Assembly: GCA_013407085.1 (NCBI GenBank)
Contig: JACCGJ010000219.1
Span: forward strand, 124,001-188,000
DNA: 64,000 nt
Source: Atriophallophorus winterbourni
Lineage: Eukaryota; Platyhelminthes; Trematoda; Plagiorchiida; Microphallidae
Direction of reading: 5' to 3'
Below, piece after piece: positions 9,770-18,775 of this stretch (position 1 is the first letter of the stretch; every line of letters begins with the position of its first letter). Below the pieces are notes generated by a model. That model was not told where the DNA came from. It worked only from the letters and a program-made list of their open reading frames with translations, and made no database searches. Made by a program: the position numbers and the translations under genes.

Positions 9770-10347
9770 GAAGGACTAGCTGAAGGCCAATGCATCAGTG
9801 ATGGCTGCTGTCCTGAACGAGAAACGGTCAGCATTTTGAATTTTCAACTAATGCCGGTAGATGAAAACTTGCGACTTCTTAGAGCAACTAAAAATACCAA
9901 CAGACTGCTTCGCGTTGTGAAACTGACTAGTAGGCTGAAATCAGCCGCGTATAATGCTAATTGTCACGATGTGACTGTTGAAACCTAATGAGCCATTGGT
10001 CAAAACAAACTTAAAACAACCCCCATTAAGTCACTATCTAGTAACTTGATTGTAGATAGATCTTAGCGGATGTAAAGATGTGTCGAGCACTTTTTCTCTT
10101 TCTACTCTAGGGACAGCACAGTTTTACCACATGCACTTAAAGATGTCGAGCGTTTGCCAACCATTGAACATCTAGATACTCCCTTCACTCGAGATCAACT
10201 AAATAAAGCGATTTACCGCCCAGTGAGAAGAAGCCCCCTTAGCGACGAGGGAATTTCAACTAAGCTCATCGAATACTGTGAAACAGCTTTAATACAGCTA
10301 CTTCATCGAATGCTTCTTTAGTACTCTCAGGCAGTGTATCCCAGAAG
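9770..10347 (+). mobile_element. R3: RTE-type LINE, left part of interrupted copy
   Basis: From about 10105 the plus strand reads LPTIEHLDTPFTRDQLNKAI followed by SPLSDEGISTKLIEYCETAL and ends in a sequence matching the start of RT (a few stops intervene). The reading stops at 10360 in the sequence AGATGCGAGACAC and resumes at 15626 in the same sequence with RDTRIIIQF. The element was therefore split by the insertion at 10361-15625. Upstream bases 9770-10080 contain LRLLRATKNTNRLLRVVKL-like residues of the pre-RT region. Confidence 0.65.
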
Positions 10348-10360
10348 AGATGCGAGACAC
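10348..10360 (+). repeat. Target-site duplication, left copy (AGATGCGAGACAC)
   Basis: 13 bases identical to 15626-15638. On the left they end the R3 coding sequence; on the right they begin its continuation. The A-rich 3' end of the minus-strand R4 element starts immediately after (10361). This is the expected result of target-primed reverse transcription. Confidence 0.85.
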
Positions 10361-10371
10361 TTACTTTTTTC

Positions 10372-11280
10372 TTTTACTTTTGTGGCTCCACGGGTGGATT
10401 AGCCGGCTTCATATTGTCTTGAATCACGCCAGCCCACGTGCGTTGATCGGAGGCGAGATCGTTGCAGATTCTAATCCAGTCTCGTTCGCACCCGCGAACG
10501 TCGTAGACGGTGCGCAGTCACAGGCTATCTATATCCTTCACATTCGACAGCCAAATCTTCACTTGGTCCCATTGTCACCGACGCCTGTTACGAAAGGGGT
10601 TTGGGGACGAGGCCGAGTTTCGTGAACACTGAATATGACATTCGGAGGGCGTGACCAAACCAGTATAGTCTTAGCCGTTTGATGTGAATGGAAAGCGGAG
10701 TTAATCCGTTTCATCGCCATCGTGCGGCAGCGTTAGATACTCGGTCAGTATATCGGATGCCCAAGATTACCCTAAGGCGCCAATGGTTGAACACTTCTAA
10801 AGATCGTACATCCTGTAACCTCCGCGGCCACGTCTCGCATCCGGCAGATCGATGCGTGATAAACACGTATCTTAGTTTTGAGTCTGATCTCGGTCATGCG
10901 CCAAAGAGTGCCTTTCAACCGCATAAACACATTGCGCGCACGATCAACCTTTAACCACGTCATCTTTCGCCTGACCATTTGGCAACATACTTGAACCGAG
11001 GTATTTGAAGACTTGAACGTAATCGATTGGACATCCCTAAACGCTCAGTTGCTGGACGCTTGATTTTGTGGTATAAAAATATCTTGGTTTTCGCTGCGTT
11101 TATCTCGAGGCCGACTTTCGCAGCAGTGCTACTAATGCGGTCTAAAATTCTTTGTAGCATTTCGGCATTTTCGCTAAAAACAACTACATCTTCAGCGTAA
11201 TTGAAATCGGTGATCCAGAGATCCGTGGAATCTTGAACCCCTTGGTAGTCCGTTAATGCCTGGTTCATAATCCAGTCTAC
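10372..11280 (-). pseudogene. R4 RT C-terminal region, decayed
   Basis: Minus-strand reading from 11268 gives DFNYAEDVVVFSENAEMLQ (an ADD-box relative with Glu replacing Asp) and VGLEINAAKTKIF. The next frames give KYVAKWSGERQ-like, FMRLKGTLWRM, RLKLYWFGHALRM near 10690, and GPSEDLAVECE. The order matches an RTE C-terminus. Frameshifts separate almost every block. Confidence 0.65.
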
Positions 11281-11466
11281 GACAGTTGAACAGAACCGGC
11301 GATAACGGAAACCTTACCTCACTCCTGTGTGAAAATTAAATTAGCGAAACTCTTCACCGTAGACGTGAACCTGAGTCATTGTAGAGTTGTAAGGGGCTCT
11401 AATTAGGTTAACGAGCTTCATGGGGGCCCAATCGATAGCATGATGTTCTTTAAACAGCCACTATCC

Positions 11467-13238
11467 GCGTAGTCGAATGCGGCACGGAAATCAATAAAAC
11501 AAGCTATCATTTGCAATTGGTACCATGAGCGGTGCTCCATAATCCTGCGTAAGACGAATATTTGGTGTATGCATCACATTTCGGGGCGAAACACACATTG
11601 ATTGACTCTAGTGAGCAGTTTTCGTTCGGTGGAGAACCGATTCAGAAGTTGCGTCGCATACAGTTTAGCTGCAGTTTCCATGAGACTTATTCTGTGGTAA
11701 TTGCAGTACACAGATTTATTTCCACGTTTGCCCAGGGCTAGTTTGATAGACATCCCCCATTCTGATGGGAAAACTTCCGTATCCCAGATAGAACAAAATA
11801 ATTTGTGCAGTGGAGATAATGCGTCAGCATAGGCTTTAATAAGTTCAACGGAAATTTCATCCTGACCTGGCGCTTTACTGTTATTCATTCGTCGCAAAAT
11901 ATTTGAGATCTCGTACTCCGATGAACCATGTCAGTTGATCGGGTACTCGCAGCTCTGTACGGGGCAGTGATAACTGCACTTATAGCTGACGGGCGGTTCA
12001 GTAGCTGACTGAAATGCTCAACCCACCTATCTATATTGTCATTTAGGCCAAATATCAGCTGTTCTGGCGAATCTTGTATAATCGTGCTAAAACTACAGCT
12101 TCCAGATGCGGTGCGAATCAGACGAAACAGTTTCCCAAAATCTCCCATGCTCTCTGCATCTTTCTGATGTAGTTTCCGCCCAGTATAGCTGACGATCCTT
12201 TCGAGTGGATCTTGTAACAGCTCACTTAAAGAGACGGTAATCAGAAGCACCATGCATTCGAGCATCTCTTGCTTGGGCAGAGAGAATGCTGTTCTGAGAG
12301 ATCCAGTCTCGCCGGTGGGGAGAGATGGTGCCTAGGTTTTCTAATGCCGCAGTCTGAGTAGAGACCTTCAGTCTGATCCACTGTTGTTCAACTGGGGCAT
12401 CGCTCTCGTCCAACTGCTCAGCGATATCATCTATGAACTTCTTACGTTGGTCCGGTTTCCTAAGGCTACCAAGTTTAAACGCTTCCTATGGGTTTTCTTT
12501 CGGCGATTTAGCAGAGGAAATCGGAATTTTGCGCGAAAATAACTGTGATCATCGTCTGCTGCCTTCTGTGTTTCGCCCCCACGATATGACCTACTGTCCA
12601 GCAATGATGACATCCATCGGGTGCGAAGTAAGATATAATCGATCTGATTTGCCGTTCTTCCGTCATTCAAGTACGAAGCAACCAAATGCTTCTAGAGTGT
12701 TGGAACTTGGTGTTGCAAACATATAAGTGGTTGTAGGTCGCAAACTCAATTTATCGATCGCCATACTCGCAGCACTGCCTTAGGCCAAAAATTCACAAGA
12801 TTTGGTTTGTTACAGCATCTGCTGATCCAGTACGCGCATTCCAATTTCCGGCCACAACCAATGTGTCGTTTCCTGTTGCTCTATCGACGACTAATTGATG
12901 CTGGTAATGAAAGTCGTCTTTTGTATTTTGGTCGTCGGATAGCTTTGAGGCATACACCGAAACGATAGTAATATTGAAAGGCTGTCCCCTTGGTCGGGTT
13001 AATGCGATTCTTGGGGACACAGGCGTCCATGACGGATGCTTGCTTGGTATGGTCACTAAAATAGCCATCGCTACCTCATGCTAACCAGATCCGCCTTCGA
13101 GCCCACAATAAATAAGCCAGTATGTACGACCGACTCCGGGTACCTTAATCGGTTTGGATCCGTGCCCAATAAGCGAACCCCAGAGAGACAAGCAACGTCT
13201 ACCCGGTAATCTAGTAAAGAGCGCACCGTGATGGCTTG
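11467..13238. repeat. 1772-bp direct repeat, unit 1
   Basis: Starts GCGTAGTCGAATGCGG and ends GATGGCTTG. It is followed without a spacer by an identical unit starting at 13239. Only four differences were found by eye between the units (at 11942, 12198, 12870 and 13027 against +1772). It holds R4 RT and endonuclease fragments. Confidence 0.92.
11574..13068 (-). pseudogene. R4 endonuclease-RT fragments, unit 1
   Basis: Read right to left: an endonuclease part at 13068-12793 (ITIVSVYASKLSDDQNTKDD, then VVAGNWNARTG, equivalent to the GDMNARLG motif); a part at 12685-12431 (NQIDYILLRTRW); a linker at 12413-11885 (KLFRLIRTASG and RWVEHFSQLLN); then RT fingers at 11897-11574 (KAPGQDEISVELIK, CNYHRISLMETAAKLYATQL). 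Four frame changes are needed, so no protein can be made. These motifs place R4 in the RTE clade but distinct from R1-R3. Confidence 0.75.
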
Positions 13239-15010
13239 GCGTAGTCGAATGCGGCACGGAAATCAATAAAACAAGCTATCATTTGCAATTGGTACCATGA
13301 GCGGTGCTCCATAATCCTGCGTAAGACGAATATTTGGTGTATGCATCACATTTCGGGGCGAAACACACATTGATTGACTCTAGTGAGCAGTTTTCGTTCG
13401 GTGGAGAACCGATTCAGAAGTTGCGTCGCATACAGTTTAGCTGCAGTTTCCATGAGACTTATTCTGTGGTAATTGCAGTACACAGATTTATTTCCACGTT
13501 TGCCCAGGGCTAGTTTGATAGACATCCCCCATTCTGATGGGAAAACTTCCGTATCCCAGATAGAACAAAATAATTTGTGCAGTGGAGATAATGCGTCAGC
13601 ATAGGCTTTAATAAGTTCAACGGAAATTTCATCCTGACCTGGCGCTTTACTGTTATTCATTCGTCGCAAAATATTTGAGATCTCGTACTCCGATGAACCA
13701 TGTCAGTTGACCGGGTACTCGCAGCTCTGTACGGGGCAGTGATAACTGCACTTATAGCTGACGGGCGGTTCAGTAGCTGACTGAAATGCTCAACCCACCT
13801 ATCTATATTGTCATTTAGGCCAAATATCAGCTGTTCTGGCGAATCTTGTATAATCGTGCTAAAACTACAGCTTCCAGATGCGGTGCGAATCAGACGAAAC
13901 AGTTTCCCAAAATCTCCCATGCTCTCTGCATCTTTCTGATGTAGTTTCCGCCCAGTATAGCTGACTATCCTTTCGAGTGGATCTTGTAACAGCTCACTTA
14001 AAGAGACGGTAATCAGAAGCACCATGCATTCGAGCATCTCTTGCTTGGGCAGAGAGAATGCTGTTCTGAGAGATCCAGTCTCGCCGGTGGGGAGAGATGG
14101 TGCCTAGGTTTTCTAATGCCGCAGTCTGAGTAGAGACCTTCAGTCTGATCCACTGTTGTTCAACTGGGGCATCGCTCTCGTCCAACTGCTCAGCGATATC
14201 ATCTATGAACTTCTTACGTTGGTCCGGTTTCCTAAGGCTACCAAGTTTAAACGCTTCCTATGGGTTTTCTTTCGGCGATTTAGCAGAGGAAATCGGAATT
14301 TTGCGCGAAAATAACTGTGATCATCGTCTGCTGCCTTCTGTGTTTCGCCCCCACGATATGACCTACTGTCCAGCAATGATGACATCCATCGGGTGCGAAG
14401 TAAGATATAATCGATCTGATTTGCCGTTCTTCCGTCATTCAAGTACGAAGCAACCAAATGCTTCTAGAGTGTTGGAACTTGGTGTTGCAAACATATAAGT
14501 GGTTGTAGGTCGCAAACTCAATTTATCGATCGCCATACTCGCAGCACTGCCTTAGGCCAAAAATTCACAAGATTTGGTTTGTTACAGCATCTGCTGATCC
14601 AGTACGCGCATTCCAATTTCCGGCCACAACCAACGTGTCGTTTCCTGTTGCTCTATCGACGACTAATTGATGCTGGTAATGAAAGTCGTCTTTTGTATTT
14701 TGGTCGTCGGATAGCTTTGAGGCATACACCGAAACGATAGTAATATTGAAAGGCTGTCCCCTTGGTCGGGTTAATGCGATTCTTGGGGACACAGGCGTCC
14801 ATGGCGGATGCTTGCTTGGTATGGTCACTAAAATAGCCATCGCTACCTCATGCTAACCAGATCCGCCTTCGAGCCCACAATAAATAAGCCAGTATGTACG
14901 ACCGACTCCGGGTACCTTAATCGGTTTGGATCCGTGCCCAATAAGCGAACCCCAGAGAGACAAGCAACGTCTACCCGGTAATCTAGTAAAGAGCGCACCG
15001 TGATGGCTTG
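13239..15010. repeat. 1772-bp direct repeat, unit 2
   Basis: Near-identical copy of 11467-13238 (about 99.8% by eye). At its right end the sequence continues GATGGCTTGACAATCAAC into the endonuclease N-terminus, so unit 2 is the one in proper continuity with the element 5' end, while unit 1 is continuous with the 3' end. The junction at 13238/13239 therefore joins endonuclease directly to distal RT and is the duplication breakpoint. Confidence 0.92.
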
Positions 15011-15172
15011 ACAATCAACATCCGGCAATGTGCTTACACTCCTGCATCCCAGATAAAAATTCTTACGAATATTTATATTCCCAACTAGCTTACTTTTCAC
15101 CCTAGCCGCTGTGAGAGCCAAGGTCGAGTCGCGTCTCGCGAACGCCGTAGCCGAGAGCTGAAACGCCTTCAT
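13346..15172 (-). pseudogene. R4 endonuclease-RT fragments, unit 2 plus N-terminus
   Basis: Repeats the fragments of unit 1 and extends them to the start of the protein: 15172-14843 reads CRSVSTLPDVDCQAITVRSL then YRVDVACLSGVRLLG, matching the NVRTL and SETR region of RTE endonucleases. The Glu of SETR is replaced (SGVR), a sign of decay. The ATG at 15172 may be close to the original start. Confidence 0.7.
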
Positions 15173-15194
15173 GAAGTTTATTGTAAATTGTATA

Positions 15195-15625
15195 CAAGTG
15201 ATGTCCCCATCACCAGTTGGCGTTTGTTAGTGTACGCCTCTCTAGCCTTTGCACAAACAAGGGCAGGGAGTTGACAGATAAAACTTGCTGTGCGTCAGTG
15301 GTCCACCTACGGGACTTCCTCAGGGTTTTATCCCGAAGCCTTTCCCGCAAGGCAGTGTAGGTCTGAACTCAGAGTTTTTCTTCCTCTAGATGGACTGCCA
15401 GTAGCTGACGAGCTCCATCTACCCGGAGCATACGGGTTTTAAGACGCCATTCACCCGCCTTTATCCCTTCTCCTGTCTGTAAAAGCAGTTTCGCCGGGCT
15501 TGTGGGAGCCACTCGTACAGGCCAGGATTTAAACTTGGTTGTCAGAGGCTATTTGAGACACACGCCACATGGAGCATTTTCTAGATAATAAGGGCTCATT
15601 CCCTAGCTGTGAAAATTTAGGAACC
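15195..15625 (-). repeat. R4 5' region / family B sequence
   Basis: Matches 27330-27800 (same orientation) and 58820-59260 (reverse complement). Shared blocks on the plus strand are TCTCTAGCCTTTGCACAA, GCAGGGAGTTG, AAGCCTTTCCCGCAAGGCAG, GAGCTCCATCTACCCG and GGTTGTCAGAGGCTATTTGA. Here it is continuous with the R4 endonuclease and runs up to the target-site duplication, so it is the 5' UTR of R4. Confidence 0.75.
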
Positions 15626-15638
15626 AGATGCGAGACAC
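15626..15638 (+). repeat. Target-site duplication, right copy
   Basis: AGATGCGAGACAC, identical to 10348-10360. It restarts the R3 reading frame (RDTRIIIQF). Confidence 0.85.
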
Positions 15639-16625
15639 CAGGATCATCATACAATTTAAGATTAATTGTGATAGAGGCGACTGCAATAATTACCGAGGAA
15701 TTTCTCTTCTAAATGTTTCAAGTAAATTGTTCGCTAATGGTTTGAAGATGCGACTACAAGAATTACGCTATAAGGATAAATCAGTAATATGCAAGCTCTT
15801 CTCCATGAGACAACTACAGGATCAGCGTATGTCTTTATACGCTGTTTTATTGAATTAACAAATTCATCTGACAACGTTTGCAGTAAGGATCTTTTCGTAA
15901 TGCTTGATCTTATAGGCTACCCTCCGAGACTGCTTAAATTCTTCTATCCACTAGAATAAAGGGCTCGATCCATTTAACGGTTACACTTTAGAAGCTTTTT
16001 AAATTCGCCGGGTCGTCAAATAACGATGCTTCCTTGATTCCACACTGTTTGGCATTTTTAACTCTGTTGCTGAAGCACGCTTTCATGACGAGAAGGGGAG
16101 GTATTTACATACGCACGCGATGTAATAGCAAGCTTTTCAACGTGAACCGTTAAAGAACCTAAATCAAGCTTCAGAGTGCGCTAATACGCGACCTGCTATT
16201 TGCCATTGATCATTCCTAAAATCAGCTTCAGTCGCTAATGGACTATTTTTCGTCGGCACGCAATGCCGAGTATGTTGCCTCCCATCATCAACGTCTAAAA
16301 CTCTAAGTCTAATGAGTACGTATTTCACATATCTTGTTTTAGCCATTGCGGATAATTTCTCGCTAGGCGTGGAGATTTATAAGCGGATCGGTAGCGCCGC
16401 TGTCCGCTCGTCTCGTTTAACTCTCGTTTATGGGGCAACTGCAAACTGACAGTACAGACAAAAATAATGTTATGCAGTGCGTGTACTAAATGCTTTACTG
16501 TATGGCAGCCAAAGATGGATCATTCTCGTAAGACACGAATGAATGGCAAATGCTTTCCATTTTGGATGATCCGTCGAATCTTGAACATATCGTAAATGGA
16601 CAAAGCAACGAATGCAAATATACTT
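15628..16625 (+). mobile_element. R3: right part of the interrupted copy
   Basis: Continues RT after the R4 insertion. 15628-15858 reads GDCNNYRGISLLNVSSKLFA (the classical RTE finger motif). 15880-16150 carries a decayed palm (KDLFVMLDLIGYPPRLLKF, later frames with TVWHF and GEVFTYARD), and 16150-16625 holds the C-terminal part (KLTVQTKIMLCSACTKCFTV at about 16438-16500). Frameshifts are frequent. A minus-strand fragment of the same family is at 29745-30040. Confidence 0.65.
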
Positions 16626-16881
16626 TCTAAAGCTGGTTTTCAGAGCATATTCACCTACTACGACACCGCTGATTGAATCATGTGTACATAATGAACATGA
16701 TCGTATTACAGAAGATCTCTATGAAGAGTTCAAATCGAGAAGTCGACCTTTCGATAGACACTTGCGGATCAAATACGCTTTAAAATTAGATATAAAGCTC
16801 TTGAAATTAACACTACGAGTTTCGAACAGCATGCTCTTTACCGCTCATTTTGTATAGCGTCATTTTCAAGCTAAGTAAGAA

Positions 16882-17118
16882 CCGGATATGCAATCGTACA
16901 GTACTTTTGTGCTGTGCGGCTAACACCGTGCTAAATTGATTGGCCACCGGTAGTGAGCTGCATGCTGAAACACGTGGAGTCTCACTATCATTTCTATTTT
17001 GTTTCTCATATCTGTCTAGGTCTGGGCAACCTGACAGTATCTAAGCCCATGTGCAACTATGACTGTGCGACAGTTTGCCTGGATCAGGCTTGTGCTTTCA
17101 TTCATTCATTCATTCGTT
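16882..17118 (+). repeat. Family S repeat, full length
   Basis: All blocks of the family are present, from CGGATATGCAATCG through the hairpin arm GGTAGTGAG (16955) to GCCTGGATCAGGCTTGTGC, with a (CATT)n tail. A partial second copy follows at 17127-17200 (CCTGGGCAACCTGACAG to CATACCATACC). Confidence 0.85.
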
Positions 17119-17227
17119 AAGTAAGAGCCTGGGCCTGGGCAACCTGACAGTATCTTATCCCACGTGCAGTCTCTGATTGTGCGGCACTTTACATTCATAC
17201 CATGCCATACCATAAGTAAAAGCAGCT

Positions 17228-17350
17228 ATTGTTCTCGACTACGAAACGTAGGTCACGCCGACAGCTTACAAATGCCGCTGATCGAGTATTGTCGAGTACT
17301 GCCTATCGCTGTAGTCGCCACGGAAGAGATTGCTCAGTCCGAATAGGACT
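17228..17350 (+). repeat. Family C repeat fragment
   Basis: Related to 34345-34535, 36907-36990, 52540-52690 (minus) and 55475-55640 (minus). Shared content includes the GATCGAGTA/GACCGAGTT start, GTCGCCACGGAAGAGATTG against GTAGC..GGGAGAGATTG, and CCGAAT...TTTAGTTATTTGAA against CCGAATCGAACTGTTTAGTC. Function unknown; see 34345-34535. Confidence 0.5.
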
Positions 17351-18039
17351 CTTTAGTTATTTGAAGAAGACAAACAACAACCACGCAAACGCTTTCCGAG
17401 TGGACATTTTTATTTCAAATGACATTTGTTTCAGCCAAAAACGATTTGCGAAAGTAGGCACCATTAGGTGTGAAAAGCGATTGAGCTTTTCACTGGAGAA
17501 CAAAATACCATGCAGAAACATCAAAATGTAAAACAGGTTCATTCATATGCACGATTTTTCAGCTACCAAGTTCAGTTAACCACACAAAATTAGTGACAAA
17601 TAACGTACTGTGCTCCCAGACCCTCGTTTAAGCCTCGACTCTTTACTGGCCCCTTTTGATGAGTTCCTCTAAATCGTGGCGAAAATGTGCAACTATTCTA
17701 ATTTTTCAATATCTGTTTGTTTCTGATGCCGTTCGCGAAACGCAGCTTCTTGTAGCTTAATCGTGAACGTCGCATGTTTTCCAATGTTGGTCCTTGGATT
17801 TCTGGAGCATCATTGGTTGTAATCTGTCGTATGGTGTAATTGATTGTTTGCCACTAAAGGCGTCGCTGCGCATTGGAATCCTTGTTCGATCGGGTGAGTT
17901 CTCCCTTTGTCCATTACACGGATTTCGCTCCTATTGAACTCGTATCCTCTCGGATCTGCGTTGGTTGGCGATAAAGATTCGTAACTCTCAAGGCTGTTTA
18001 GAACTGTTTATAATATCAAAATCTGGTGTTATTCACATC

Positions 18040-18095
18040 CCACACACACACCACAACCGGTTTCTGGCTGTTTGCTGTCATCGGGTGGAGAAAGT
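18040..18095 (-). ncRNA. Hammerhead-like motif, degenerate copy H1
   Basis: Minus strand reads CCGATGA, AGCAAACAGCC, A, GAAA, CCGGTT. The order is that of a hammerhead core (CUGAUGA, stem II, GAAA, minimal palindromic stem III), but U4 is C and stem II pairs weakly. It is a member of the family whose best copy is 54326-54382, and is probably inactive. Confidence 0.45.
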
Positions 18096-18155
18096 TGGAT
18101 TAGTTTCAGTGTTTATAATACGTGCTTGCATGTTTCACTTGCACACATTTACTTA

Positions 18156-18184
18156 GAAGAAGAAGAAGAAGAAGAAGAAGAAGA
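18156..18184 (+). repeat. (AAG)n microsatellite
   Basis: Nine to ten perfect GAA/AAG units. A shorter relative is at 1487-1497. Confidence 0.9.
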
Positions 18185-18329
18185 ATGACTTTATTCGTGT
18201 TCACGAATTTTCAGCAATACTTATCTGCTTTTTGTTGTTTGACACATTGTGTAGCTCAAAAAACAGGTCGTTTCTTGATAATAATGATGAATATTAATGC
18301 TCATTTGCATGCATTTCCATCACATAGAC

Positions 18330-18380
18330 ATTCACACCCCACGACCGGTTTCGCACTGTTTGCACTCATCACGTAGGGAC
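18330..18380 (-). ncRNA. Hammerhead-like motif, copy H2
   Basis: Minus strand: stem I CCCTAC (18378-18373) pairs with GTGGGG (18342-18337), six pairs including one wobble. Between them lie GTGATGA, stem II GTGC-AAACA-GTGC, GAAA and stem III ACC/GGT, followed by the cleavage-site C. The only core deviation is G for the first C of CUGAUGA, which is normally essential, so activity is doubtful. Adjacent TTTGCATGCATTTCC recurs beside the copies at 24610 and 49690. Confidence 0.55.
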
Positions 18381-18475
18381 AGTAGATCAGGATCCTATGT
18401 AACGGTGGCATACAAGTATAACTTTGGTTACCACTTATCCACTATTTCAAGACTCACTGAACCTAATCTTATTAT

Positions 18476-18522
18476 CTCTACCTGATGACGACAACCAGCC
18501 AGAAACCGGTAGTGATGTGTAA
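18476..18522 (+). ncRNA. Hammerhead-like motif, copy H3
   Basis: CTGATGA (18482-18488) is exact, GAAA is at 18502-18505, and the minimal stem III ACCGGT is followed by A as cleavage-site base. Stem I has CTAC against GTGA (three pairs). Stem II (CGACAACCAGCCA) pairs poorly. All invariant core bases are present, but helix II is weak. Confidence 0.55.
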
Positions 18523-18697
18523 GTGCGGGGGATGTGAGCAGCACATTACTTTGGTCATCCATAAGCGCCTCGATTGCTTGACCACGAATCACTGTGTGAT
18601 TCTGTGTTTGAACATCGTGGTTCGCTGTACGAACCCTATGTAACAGTGGCATTCAAGTATAACTTTGTTTACCACTTATCCACTGTTTCAAGACTCG

Positions 18698-18745
18698 CTG
18701 AACCTGATGACGGCAAACAGCCAGAAACCAGTAGTGATGTGTAAG
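18698..18745 (+). ncRNA. Hammerhead-like motif, copy H4
   Basis: CTGATGA (18704-18710), stem II GGC-AAACA-GCC, GAAA (18724-18727), stem III ACC-AGT (one mismatch) and cleavage-site A. It is 222 bp downstream of H3 within a repeated unit. Confidence 0.55.
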
Positions 18746-18775
18746 TACGTGGGATGTGAGCAACACATTACTTTG

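Larger units (their letters stand above)
10361..15625 (-). mobile_element. R4: LINE inserted in R3, with internal tandem duplication
   Basis: Minus-strand non-LTR element bounded by the 13-bp duplication. Its 3' end at 10361 is A-rich (ACAAAAGTAAAAGAAAAAAG on the minus strand). Its 5' region (15610-15195) is the family B sequence seen alone at 27294 and 58785. Endonuclease pieces run from 15172 and RT pieces follow leftward, in several frames with stops, so the copy is dead. A 1772-bp segment occurs twice (11467-13238 and 13239-15010). Without the extra unit the element would be about 3.5 kb, normal for the RTE clade. Confidence 0.8.
18395..18775 (+). repeat. Tandem hammerhead-bearing unit, period 222 bp
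   Basis: Two head-to-tail units. Each has CTATGTAACNGTGGCAT, AAGTATAACTTTG, TTACCACTTATCCACT and TTTCAAGACTC, then the hammerhead-like core and GATGTGTAAGT. The two CTGATGA cores are at 18482-18488 and 18704-18710. Two further degenerate units lie at 26740-26995. Tandem units each carrying a hammerhead are typical of retrozymes, Smalpha-like repeats and Penelope-like element ends. Confidence 0.7.

Noticed and set aside
12433..14498. Plus-strand frames at 12433-12726 and 14205-14498
   Set aside because: Identical only because of the 1772-bp duplication; they are antisense shadows of R4 endonuclease sequence.
18122..18184. Arg-rich open frame over the (AAG)n run
   Set aside because: Product of a microsatellite.
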